From NCBI RefSeq assembly GCF_013426915.1, contig NZ_AP023179.1, positions 2,976,001 to 3,040,000 of the forward strand: a stretch of DNA of 64,000 bases, given 5' to 3'. The DNA is from Paraburkholderia sp. PGU19. GTDB lineage: Bacteria > Pseudomonadota > Gammaproteobacteria > Burkholderiales > Burkholderiaceae. A program made the translations under genes and the position numbers. The notes beneath the pieces were generated by a model. It worked only from the letters and a program-made list of their open reading frames with translations. It did not search any database and had not been told where the DNA came from. Shown here piece by piece: positions 56,234 through 64,000 of this stretch (within the stretch, counting starts at the first letter, position 1; each line of letters starts with the position of its first letter).

Positions 56234-57385
56234 ATGACGACGAAAAGACCGATGACAAAGCGGATGATCATCATGCTGATCTGCGTGGGCATGCTGCTCG
56301 CCGCGCTGGTCGGCTTCAACCTGTTCAAGGCGCACATGATGCGGAAGTTCATGGCGAGCAATGCGACGCCCGCCGCGACCGTGACGTCCGCTGTCGCGCG
56401 CTATCAGAGCTGGCAGCCGCAGCTGTCCGCCGTCGGCAGCCTGCGCGCGGTGCGCGGCGTCGACGTGACGACGGAAGTGCCCGGCCTCGTGCGCGAGATT
56501 CCGTTCAGCTCGGGCCAGGAAGTGAAAGCGGGTCAGGTACTGGTGCGCCTGAACGACGATTCCGACCGCGCGCTACTCGCGTCGCTGCAAGCCGCGGCGG
56601 AACTCGCGCAAACCGTCTACAAGCGCGACAAGGCGCAGTACGACATTCAGGCGATCGCCAAGGCGCAACTCGACGCCGATGCCGCCGACCTCAAAAGCAA
56701 GCGCGCACAGGTCGATCAACAGGCCGCGCTCGTCGAAAAGAAAACGATCCGCGCGCCGTTCGCGGGACGCGTCGGCATCACGACCGTCAATCCCGGCCAG
56801 TACATCAATCCTGGCGACGCGATCGTCACGTTGCAGGCCATCGATCCCATCTACGCCGACTTCTATCTGCCGCAGCAACAGCTCGGGCAATTGCAGGTTG
56901 GACAAACCGTTGTCGTTGATACGAACGCGTACAGCAGCCGCACGTTCGACGGCAAGATCCGCTCGATCAACCCGCGCGTGGACAACGCAACGCGCAACGT
57001 GCAGATCGAAGCAACCGTCGACAACCGCGAGCGCAAGCTGCTGCCCGGCATGTACGCGAACGTGAAGATCGACGCGGGCAACGAGGAGCGCTATCTGACG
57101 CTGCCACAAACGGCGATCACCTATAACCCGTACGGCGCGACCGTGTTCGTCGTGAAGCCTGGCGAGCGCAAGGACGCGCATGGCAAGGTCATCCCCATCG
57201 CGCAACAGGTGTTCATCACGCCGGGGCCGATGCGCGGCGATCAGGTGGCGATACTCAAGGGCATCGGCGAAGGCACGCAGGTCGTGACGAGTGGCCAGTT
57301 GAAGTTAAAGAACGGCACGCCGCTCGTGATCGATAACCGCGTGCTGCCTGCGGACAGCCCCAACCCGACGCCTCAGGAACAATAA
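56234..57385 (+). CDS. RND efflux periplasmic adaptor (membrane fusion protein)
   Basis: A 383-residue adaptor with an N-terminal membrane anchor (RMIIMLICVGMLLAALVGFN). It has the lipoyl and barrel signatures: LSAVGSLRAVRGVDVTTEVP, VKAGQVLVRLNDDSDRALLA, TIRAPFAGRVGITTVNPGQY, VDNATRNVQIEATVDNRERK and LLPGMYANVKI. It bridges the pump and the channel. AAGGAC before the ATG at 56234 decides the start. The permease follows 11 bases downstream. Confidence 0.92.
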   Translation: MTTKRPMTKRMIIMLICVGMLLAALVGFNLFKAHMMRKFMASNATPAATVTSAVARYQSWQPQLSAVGSLRAVRGVDVTTEVPGLVREIPFSSGQEVKAGQVLVRLNDDSDRALLASLQAAAELAQTVYKRDKAQYDIQAIAKAQLDADAADLKSKRAQVDQQAALVEKKTIRAPFAGRVGITTVNPGQYINPGDAIVTLQAIDPIYADFYLPQQQLGQLQVGQTVVVDTNAYSSRTFDGKIRSINPRVDNATRNVQIEATVDNRERKLLPGMYANVKIDAGNEERYLTLPQTAITYNPYGATVFVVKPGERKDAHGKVIPIAQQVFITPGPMRGDQVAILKGIGEGTQVVTSGQLKLKNGTPLVIDNRVLPADSPNPTPQEQ

Positions 57386-57396
57386 GAGGCCGCCCG

Positions 57397-60300
57397 ATGA
57401 AATTCACCGACATCTTTATCGAACGGCCGGTGCTCGCCTCCGTCGTGAGCCTGCTGATTCTCGTGCTCGGCTTGCGCGCGCTGTCGACGCTCAAGGTCAG
57501 CGAATATCCGCAGACGGAGAACGGCGTCGTCACGATCCAGACCGCATACTACGGCGCGAGCGCCGACACGATGGCCGGCTTCATCACGCAGCCGCTCGAA
57601 TCGGCGATCGCGCAGGCGCAGGGCATCGACTACATGTCGTCGTCGAGCAAGACGGGCCTCTCGACGATCACGGCAACGCTGCGCCTGAACTACGACTCCA
57701 ACCGTGCGCTGACGGAGATCAACACGCAGATTGCGTCGGTGCGCAACCAGTTGCCGCCGCAAGCGCAGCAGCCCGTGCTGACCGTGCAGGTCGGCCAGAC
57801 CACCGACGCGATGTACATGGGCTTCTACAGTGACGTCCTGCCGAGCAACAACGTCACCGACTATCTGCTGCGCGTCGTGAAGCCGAAGCTCGATTCGGTC
57901 CAGGGCGTGCAGACGGCGGAAACTCTCGGCGGACGGCAGTTCGCGTTGCGCGCGTGGCTCGATTCGACGAAGCTCGCCGCGCACAACGTGACGGCGTCGG
58001 ACGTGTTCGCGGCGCTCGGCAACAACAACTATCTGGCGACGCTCGGCACGACCAAAGGGCAGATGATCAGCGTCGATCTGAACGCGGGCACCGACCTGCA
58101 TTCCGTCGAAGACTTCAGGAAGCTGGTGGTCAAGCAGAAGAACGGCGCGATCGTGCGGCTCGAAGATGTCGGCAATGTCGTGCTCGGCGCGGACAGCTAC
58201 GACTTCAACGTCGCGTTCAGCGGCAAGCGCTCGGTGTTCATCGGCATCAAGGTCGCGCCGGACGCGAACGTGCTCGATGTGGCGAAGCGTGTGAAGGCGA
58301 TCTTTCCCGATCTGCAGAAGCAGTTCCCCACGGGCATGACGGGTGACATCGTCTACGACGCGACGGACTTCATCAACACCGCCATCGAAGAAGTGGTGAA
58401 GACGCTCGTCGAAGCGCTGCTGATCGTGACGGTCGTGATTTTCCTGTTCCTCGGCAGCTTCCGCGCGGTGATCGTGCCCGTGATTGCGATGCCGCTGTCG
58501 CTGATCGGCACGTTCTTCGTGATGCAGCTGCTCGGCTATTCGATCAATCTGCTGACGCTGCTCGCGCTGGTGCTCGCGATCGGACTCGTGGTCGACGACG
58601 CGATCATCGTGGTCGAGAACGTCGACCGGCATATGAAGGAAGAAGGCAAGCCGCCATTCGAAGCCGCGATGATCGCCGCGCGCGAGCTGGGCGGGCCGAT
58701 TCTCGCGATGACGGTGGTGCTGATCGCCGTGTATCTGCCCATCGGTTTTCAGGGCGGGCTGACGGGCGCGCTCTTCACCGAGTTTGCATTCACGCTGGCG
58801 GGCGCCGTGGCTGTATCGGGTGTGATCGCGCTGAGTCTCTCGCCGATGATGTGCTCGCGCTTTTTCCGTATGGACCAGGAGTCGGGACGCTTCGCGCGTT
58901 TCGTCGACAGGCAGTTCGAGCGTGTGCACCACGGGTATCAGCGGCTCTTGCATTCGATGCTCGACACGTGGCCCGTGTTCATCGTGATGGGGGCGCTGCT
59001 ATTGTGCGGCACGGTGTATCTGTTCATGACATCGCAATCGGAGCTTGCGCCGCAGGAGGACCAGGGCATCGTGCTGTCGCAGATCCAGGGGCCGCCGAAC
59101 GCGACGATCCAGCAGATGCAGACCTACGCCGACCAGGTGTTCAACATCTCAAAGGACATGCCCGAGTATTCGCAGATGTTCCAGCTGACGGGTGCGCCGA
59201 CGCTGAATCAGGGGATTGGCGGCGTGCTGTTCAAGACGTGGGATAAACGCAAGAAGAACGCCACGCAGTTGCAGCAGGAGTTGCAGGCGAAGTGGAACGG
59301 CATCGCGGGCGCGCGCGTGGCCGCGTTCCAGTTTCCGCCGTTGCCGGGCGCGCAGGGCTTGCCTGTGCAGTTCGTGATCAGCACGACGGAGCCGTTCGAG
59401 AACCTGAATGAAGTCTCGCAGACCGTCCTGCAGAGGGCGCGTGAAAGCGGCATGTTCTTTTTCGTCGATAGCGATCTGAAGATCGACAAGCCGGAGAGCG
59501 TGCTGGTCGTGGATCGAGACAAGGTTGCGTCGCTTGGGCTCACGCAGAGCGATGTCGGGCAGGCGCTGGGCGCGGCGCTGGGTGGCAATTACGTGAACTA
59601 TTTTTCGATTGCGGGGCGCTCGTATAAGGTGATTCCGCAGGTGCTGCAAACGGACCGTTTGAATCCGTCGCAGGTGCTTGATTATTATTTGCGTACGCCG
59701 GATGGCAGTGTGATTCCCGCATCGACTGTGACGCGTTTGAAGCAGAACGTCGTGCCGGAGTCGATCAATCACTTTCAGCAGTTGAACTCGGCGACGATTT
59801 CCGGGGTGATCGCGCCGGGGATTTCGCAAGGCGAAGTGCTCGACTTTTTGCGCAAGGCCACGACGGATGCCGCGCCGACTGGCTATAGCGCGGATTACTC
59901 CGGGTTGTCGCGACAGTTCGTGCAGGAGTCGGGCGGATTTGTCATTACGTTGATGTTCGCGACGATCATTGTGTTTCTGGCGCTTGCCGCGCAGTTCGAA
60001 AGTTTTCGCGATCCTGTGGTGATTCTGGTTTCTGTGCCGATGGCGTTGTTTGGGGCGTTGATCTTTATTAACCTCGGGCTGTCGACGCTTAACATTTATA
60101 CGCAGGTTGGGCTCGTTACGTTGATGGGGCTTGTTAGCAAGCACGGTATTTTGATTGTGCAATTTGCTAATGAGCTTCAGCGCGCTGGGCGCTCGAAACG
60201 TGAGGCGCTTGAGGAGGCTGCTGCTGTGCGGTTGCGGCCTATTCTGATGACTACCGCGGCTATGGTGCTTGGGGTATTGCCTTTGGTGATTGCGTCAGGG

Positions 60301-60450
60301 GCTGGCGCTGCTGGGCGGAATGCCATGGGGCTTGTGATCTTCTCCGGGCTTTCTATTGGGACGCTGTTTACCCTGTTTGTTGTGCCTGCGATGTATATGC
60401 TTTTGGCTGCTGATCATCACAAGGATCGGGGTCGTTCCGCTCTGGCTTGA
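57397..60450 (+). CDS. RND multidrug efflux inner-membrane pump (HAE1/AcrB-MexF type)
   Basis: A 1017-residue proton-driven pump. It starts MKFTDIFIERPVLASVVSLL and has the HAE1 repeats: EVVKTLVEALLIVTVVIFLF, the proton-relay aspartates in ALVLAIGLVVDDAIIVVENV, MAGFITQPLE, and the second half LGLSTLNIYTQVGLVTLMGL and RPILMTTAAMVLGVLPLVIA. Substrates are unknown; drugs or solvents are usual. Codon use changes sharply from about 59580: 42 of 60 bases are G+C at 57961-58020 but 25 of 60 at 60121-60180. Confidence 0.94.
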   Translation: MKFTDIFIERPVLASVVSLLILVLGLRALSTLKVSEYPQTENGVVTIQTAYYGASADTMAGFITQPLESAIAQAQGIDYMSSSSKTGLSTITATLRLNYDSNRALTEINTQIASVRNQLPPQAQQPVLTVQVGQTTDAMYMGFYSDVLPSNNVTDYLLRVVKPKLDSVQGVQTAETLGGRQFALRAWLDSTKLAAHNVTASDVFAALGNNNYLATLGTTKGQMISVDLNAGTDLHSVEDFRKLVVKQKNGAIVRLEDVGNVVLGADSYDFNVAFSGKRSVFIGIKVAPDANVLDVAKRVKAIFPDLQKQFPTGMTGDIVYDATDFINTAIEEVVKTLVEALLIVTVVIFLFLGSFRAVIVPVIAMPLSLIGTFFVMQLLGYSINLLTLLALVLAIGLVVDDAIIVVENVDRHMKEEGKPPFEAAMIAARELGGPILAMTVVLIAVYLPIGFQGGLTGALFTEFAFTLAGAVAVSGVIALSLSPMMCSRFFRMDQESGRFARFVDRQFERVHHGYQRLLHSMLDTWPVFIVMGALLLCGTVYLFMTSQSELAPQEDQGIVLSQIQGPPNATIQQMQTYADQVFNISKDMPEYSQMFQLTGAPTLNQGIGGVLFKTWDKRKKNATQLQQELQAKWNGIAGARVAAFQFPPLPGAQGLPVQFVISTTEPFENLNEVSQTVLQRARESGMFFFVDSDLKIDKPESVLVVDRDKVASLGLTQSDVGQALGAALGGNYVNYFSIAGRSYKVIPQVLQTDRLNPSQVLDYYLRTPDGSVIPASTVTRLKQNVVPESINHFQQLNSATISGVIAPGISQGEVLDFLRKATTDAAPTGYSADYSGLSRQFVQESGGFVITLMFATIIVFLALAAQFESFRDPVVILVSVPMALFGALIFINLGLSTLNIYTQVGLVTLMGLVSKHGILIVQFANELQRAGRSKREALEEAAAVRLRPILMTTAAMVLGVLPLVIASGAGAAGRNAMGLVIFSGLSIGTLFTLFVVPAMYMLLAADHHKDRGRSALA

Positions 60451-60495
60451 GTTTGTGGTGTGGGTGGCGCTGGGCGGTGTTTTAAGGTTTTGGAT

Positions 60496-60587
60496 GGCAT
60501 CCGCGCTTTGCCTTCGTGCTTCATGCGTCGCCCCTGAGCGGGACAACGCGTGAACAGCAAACACCATAGTGCGGATGCCAGCGCAAA
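60496..60587. repeat. 92-bp palindromic dispersed repeat, copy B
   Basis: Same length and layout as 19316-19407, starting GGCATCCGCGCTTTG and ending GCGGATGCCAGCGCAAA, with the central TTCATGCGTCGCCCCT. Several changes disturb the centre hairpin. It lies between the RND pump and the LysE-like gene. Confidence 0.8.
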
Positions 60588-60636
60588 CAAAGATCAAACC
60601 ACGTAGCGTCGCAGACAAAAAACCATTGGAGCAATA

Positions 60637-61274
60637 ATGTTCAGCGCATCACTTTTCCTGACGGCCGCAGGCGTAGGCCTAGCAGTCGCCGCCCCAGTCG
60701 GCCCCATGGGCATGCTCTGCATCCGCCGGACGCTGACGGACGGCCCCGCGCGGGGCTTGCAATCGGCCTGGGCATAGCAGGCGGCGACGCCATCTACGGC
60801 CTGATCGCCGCGCTAGGCCTGGTGAGCGTATCGCATTTCATGCTGGCCTACGACAAGCCGCTGCACATCATCGCAGGACTATTCCTGCTGTATCTAGGCA
60901 TCCGCACGATGCTACAGAAAGTCCCCGCCGACAACGGCGACAACACCGAAGAGAAACTGGGCAACATAGGCCACTCAGGCGCAGTAAAGGCCTTCGCAAG
61001 CGCCCTGCTGCTCACCCTGACCAATCCGCAAACGGTCATCATGTTCGCCGCCCTCTTCACGACGCTCGCGCCGCGCGGACCGTTTTCATCGAGTGTCGCG
61101 CTCACGACCGTGCTCGGCGTGTTCTGCGGATCGATCGCGTGGTGGTGCTTCCTGGTGACGGCCGCGTCGCTCGCGCGGCATGCGATCGGCCACAAGCTGC
61201 GCGTGATCATCGACCGCATCGCAGGACTGGCACTGGCTGTGTTCGGCGTCATCGAGGTCAAGCGCGCAATCTGA
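60637..61274 (+). pseudogene. LysE/RhtB-family exporter with one-base frameshift
   Basis: The start MFSASLFLTAAGVGLAVAAP, VGPMGMLCIRRTL at 60637 has TTGGAGC upstream. The frame then stops near 60778. The rest is open from about 60750: GLGIAGGDAIYGLIAALGLV, LLYLGIRTM and ALLLTLTNPQTVIMFAALFT, all LysE features. Adding one C to the CCCC run at 60744-60747 restores frame (GPRAGLAIGLG) and gives about 212 residues, the family's usual size, with six helices. It would export amino acids or similar. A sequencing error is as likely as a real mutation. Confidence 0.8.
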
Positions 61275-61313
61275 CCGTCACACAGGGCAATTCACACGCG
61301 GGCGAGCAGCGCC

Positions 61314-62189
61314 TTAAACCCGCGCAAACCGCGCCCGCCACAACCCATCGAGCGAATAAAGCGCGAGCGCTATCCAGATCGCGCCATAGCCGATCAGCTG
61401 CGCCTGCCCGAACGGCTCGCGATAGATCAGCACGCCAATGAGCAGTTGCAGCGACGGCGTCACATACTGGATCAGGCCGAGCATCGACAGTGGAATCCGC
61501 CGCGCGCCCGCCGCGAACAGCAACAGCGGCACGGCCGTGATCGGCCCGGCCAGCGCAAGCAGCACCTTCACGCCGAATGACGCCGCGCCGAACCCGCTCT
61601 CGCCATGCGAAGACGCGAAAAACAGATACAACACGGCCACTGGAAAGAGCAGCACCGTTTCGAGCGTCAGCCCTTCGAGGGCGCCCAACTGCGCCGTCTT
61701 GCGCAGCAGGCCATAACCCGCGAAGCTGAACGCAAGGGTCAGGCTGATCCACGGCGGATGGCCGTTTTCCCAAGTGAGGTACAGCACGCCGCACGCGGCG
61801 ACCGCAACGGAAAGCCACTGCACGCGCCGCAACCGCTCGCCGAGAAACGCAAGGCCGAACAACACGTTGATCAGTGGATTGACGAAATAGCCCAGACTCG
61901 CCTCGACGATATGCCCCGCGTTGACGGCCCAGATATAGATGCCCCAGTTCGTCGACAGCAACAGCGCGCTCGCGGCAAAGCGAGCCAGCAGCCGGCGATC
62001 GCGCAGCACGGGCGCAAGCCACCGCCACTGCTGCCGCACGGTGAGCACGATGAAGAGAAACAGCATCGACCACACCATCCGGTGCGCCAGCATCTCGACA
62101 GGCGAAATCTGATGCAGCGACTTGAAGTAGACGGGGAAAAGTCCCCACAAGGTGAACGCGAGCAATGCGTAGGCGACGCCGGGATTCAT
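61314..62189 (-). CDS. rarD: RarD/EamA-family transporter
   Basis: A 291-residue inner-membrane protein with about ten helices. RarD-type features: NPGVAYALLAFTLWGLFPVY, FKSLHQISPVEMLAHRMVWS, TNWGIYIWAVNAGHIVEASL, GYFVNPLINVLFG and IQYVTPSLQLLIGVLIYREP. These drug/metabolite transporters have uncertain substrates. ATG at 62189 gives the standard start; the open frame to 62264 does not look coding. It converges with the LysE gene. Confidence 0.9.
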   Translation of the reverse strand: MNPGVAYALLAFTLWGLFPVYFKSLHQISPVEMLAHRMVWSMLFLFIVLTVRQQWRWLAPVLRDRRLLARFAASALLLSTNWGIYIWAVNAGHIVEASLGYFVNPLINVLFGLAFLGERLRRVQWLSVAVAACGVLYLTWENGHPPWISLTLAFSFAGYGLLRKTAQLGALEGLTLETVLLFPVAVLYLFFASSHGESGFGAASFGVKVLLALAGPITAVPLLLFAAGARRIPLSMLGLIQYVTPSLQLLIGVLIYREPFGQAQLIGYGAIWIALALYSLDGLWRARFARV

Positions 62190-62488
62190 TTTTGTCAGTC
62201 TGCGGATGGGAAGACACGGGGAAGCAGAGACAGAAGCGGCCCGCTGGTGCGCCGTCCGGCACACGCTGGTCGCCCGAAACGGTTATTGTAAGCCGTCTGT
62301 CGGGACAGCCCGATACACAGCATCCGCCCGCATTCGTACGCGGCATCGCCGGTTTTGCGACAATAGCGGTCTTTCGCCGCGCCGCCGGCCAGCATGAACG
62401 CCCCGATGGGATCATCTGACAGGCAGCAAGACGCACGGCTACCGGCAAGCTCGCCCGCAACCTTTTACGACCGTCCGCGGTCCGCGCA

Positions 62489-63277
62489 ATGGCACTTCCC
62501 CATATCGATCTCCTGTTTTCCGCGTCGGGTCTGTTCGTCGGGTTTCTGGTCGGACTGACGGGCGTGGGCGGCGGCTCGCTGATGACGCCGATCCTCGTGC
62601 TGCTGTTCAACGTCCATCCGGCGACGGCCGTCGGCACGGACCTGCTGTACGCCGCCGCAACCAAGGCGACGGGCACGCTCGTGCATGGGGTGAAGGGTTC
62701 GATCGACTGGCAGGTGACGATGCGCCTTGCCGCCGGCAGCGTGCCCGCCGCCACCGTCACGCTGATCCTGCTGCACCGCTACGGAATGACCTCGACGCGC
62801 GGCGGGCATCTGATCTCCCTCGTGCTGGGTGTGGCGCTGCTGATCACCGCGATCGCGCTGATATTCCGGCCGCAGCTGACCAGGCTCGCGGCTTCACGCA
62901 GGCGCGCGACAGGTCAGGGCAGCACGCTCGGGCTGACCATGCTGACGGGCGCGATCCTCGGCGTGCTGGTGTCGTTGACCTCGGTCGGCGCGGGCGCGAT
63001 CGGCGTCACGGTGCTGCTGCTGCTCTATCCGATGCTGCCGACCACACGCATCGTCGGCTCCGATATCGCGCACGCCGTGCCGCTCACGCTGCTCGCGGGT
63101 GCGGGGCACTGGCTGCTCGGTTCGATCGACTGGTCGATGCTGCTGTCGCTGCTGGTCGGCTCGCTGCCGGGTATCGTGATCGGCAGCTATCTGTCGTCGA
63201 AAGCGCCCGAAAAATTGCTGCGCAATCTCCTCGCCGCGACGCTGACGCTCGTCGGCGTGCGACTCGTTCTGTCCTGA
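62489..63277 (+). CDS. TauE/SafE-family (TSUP) membrane permease
   Basis: A 262-residue protein with seven to eight helices. The family hallmark GLTGVGGGSLMTPILVLLFN, HPATAVGTDLLYAAATKATG is near the N-terminus, with the repeat half at GVLVSLTSVGAGAIGVTVLL, VGSDIAHAVPLTLLAG. Members export sulfite, sulfoacetate or other sulfur/organic anions; no partner gene indicates which. It is followed by a terminator. Confidence 0.88.
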   Translation: MALPHIDLLFSASGLFVGFLVGLTGVGGGSLMTPILVLLFNVHPATAVGTDLLYAAATKATGTLVHGVKGSIDWQVTMRLAAGSVPAATVTLILLHRYGMTSTRGGHLISLVLGVALLITAIALIFRPQLTRLAASRRRATGQGSTLGLTMLTGAILGVLVSLTSVGAGAIGVTVLLLLYPMLPTTRIVGSDIAHAVPLTLLAGAGHWLLGSIDWSMLLSLLVGSLPGIVIGSYLSSKAPEKLLRNLLAATLTLVGVRLVLS

Positions 63278-63283
63278 TGGCGA

Positions 63284-63301
63284 GCGGGCGCATACGCCCG
63301 C
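63284..63301. terminator. Hairpin between convergent genes
   Basis: GCGGGCG and CGCCCGC around CATA. It lies seven bases past the permease stop and before the end of the next minus-strand gene. No T-tract, so the termination role is moderate. Confidence 0.55.
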
Positions 63302-63323
63302 CACGCGTAGGGGACTACTTGAA

Positions 63324-63578
63324 TCACTTGAAGAAGCGGCAGTTCAGGTCGGTTTCGAACTGCCGAACCCAGTGGCCTGCCGTGTCCTCGTGATAGGACT
63401 GCGCCCAGCCGCCGCGCCGGATCGTCAGAAGACGGGAGCGATGTGACGCGTCGTCGGGATCGTCGCTCGCGCTGATGTCGAAATGCGCGGGCGCGAAGCC
63501 GTGCCGCGCGCACACCAGCTCGAACGCCGCGCGCTCGCCGATGGGAAGGTCGGTGTAGGTGAAGCGGATCGTGTCCAT
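63324..63578 (-). CDS. Small conserved-looking hypothetical protein
   Basis: An 84-residue soluble protein starting MDTIRFTYTDLPIGERAAFE, with CARHGFAPAHFDISASDD, RLLTIRRGGWAQSYHEDTAG and HWVRQFETDLNCRFFK. The alternating pattern suits a small alpha/beta fold. No domain is recognised. Coding bias and an upstream purine-rich site support it as a real gene. Confidence 0.6.
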   Translation of the reverse strand: MDTIRFTYTDLPIGERAAFELVCARHGFAPAHFDISASDDPDDASHRSRLLTIRRGGWAQSYHEDTAGHWVRQFETDLNCRFFK

Positions 63579-63808
63579 GGCGTCGCTCCGTGAAGCATCG
63601 TCGATAATTCACAGTACTGCACCCGACGGGTAAATAGTGTGTCACGGCGCACAAGAACGAACGTCCGTCGCGTTTGGGCGTGGGCCGGCGCACAGTCGGT
63701 TCCGAGCCGGCGCAATACGCCCCGATTCCTGTCACCCGCATGTCACGCGCCTGTCACGCAGCCCGCCGTTTCTCGTGCAACAGATGGCGAGCCGCTTCCT
63801 CTATCGCA

Positions 63809-64000
63809 TCACTTCGGCACGTTCACCGTACCCGCTCCCACCTGAATCGCATCCGCACCCGGGTTCATCGAAATCGCGGGGAGATTGGCCGTCGTCAGCG
63901 CGGGCGCGGCGCCTGCCGTGCCGCCGCGCGGCACCGTGCGGATCACCTGCGACGGCGGCAGCGCCGCGCCGCCCTTCAGGTGATTCCACATCAGGTTCAG
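63809..64000 (-). CDS. 3' end of a gene running off the right edge
   Basis: The frame is open to the window edge. The visible C-terminal ~63 residues read LNLMWNHLKGGAALPPSQVI, RTVPRGGTAGAAPALT and NPGADAIQVGAGTVNVPK before a stop at 63809. An internal ATG at 63991 is possible but the frame continues upstream of it. No family is recognised. Confidence 0.45.
   Translation of the reverse strand: MNLMWNHLKGGAALPPSQVIRTVPRGGTAGAAPALTTANLPAISMNPGADAIQVGAGTVNVPK

Noticed and set aside
57373..58953. Long minus-strand open frame opposite the RND pump
   Set aside because: Low-complexity Arg/His/Asp translation; the plus strand is an unmistakable HAE1 pump.
1..64000. CRISPR array, tRNA or rRNA genes
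   Set aside because: No regularly spaced direct repeats or recognisable RNA gene sequence was found by eye; a covariance-model scan would be decisive.

Overview
The window reads as chromosomal DNA of a high-G+C betaproteobacterium, most likely Burkholderiaceae of the Paraburkholderia/Caballeronia type. This is inferred from base composition, codon use and protein style. No rRNA, tRNA or CRISPR array was seen.

Layout. 0.3-10.3 kb is a patchwork: a 1046-residue adenylation/carrier/thioesterase synthetase (280-3420), gene scraps (CheR/PAS-type, TnpB, outer-membrane barrel), an AT-rich acetyltransferase, two related small proteins, a phasin with a broken C-terminus, and an exported Asp-box (sialidase-fold) protein. 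11.0-13.5 kb holds a nitrate unit: a soluble PilJ-type sensor and a NarK-type transporter behind a leader that looks like a transcription attenuator. 13.6-21.8 kb is a complete xylose locus (xylA, xylF, xylG, xylH facing xylR and a galM-type mutarotase). 22-25 kb has a PepSY membrane protein and an SDR/TetR pair. 25.0-32.7 kb is a galactoside locus (ABC importer, GH42 beta-galactosidase, LacI regulator with a perfect 16-bp palindrome). 33-37.6 kb holds regulators: MerR type, GGDEF, and a LOV blue-light histidine kinase fused to a receiver, then a lipocalin. 37.6-43.1 kb contains two TnpB transposons of different families: a decayed IS200/IS605 element and an intact-looking IS607 element, separated by an aldo/keto reductase and a YbhB-type protein. 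43.2-50.5 kb is a minus-strand glucan-to-glucose-6-phosphate operon (debranching enzyme, GH63-like glucosidase, zwf, polyphosphate-glucokinase-like kinase). 50.6-54.2 kb has an OmpR/EnvZ pair and small exported or ferritin-like proteins. 54.6-60.5 kb is an RND efflux operon. 60.6-64 kb has a frameshifted LysE, RarD, a TauE/SafE permease and two small or partial genes.

How genes work together. The three sugar modules each pair uptake or hydrolysis with a kinase, isomerase or dehydrogenase and, for xylose and galactosides, an adjacent regulator with a visible candidate operator. A 92-bp palindromic repeat occurs twice (19316 and 60496). Several genes carry single-base frameshifts in short C or G runs, so real decay and sequencing error cannot be separated here.
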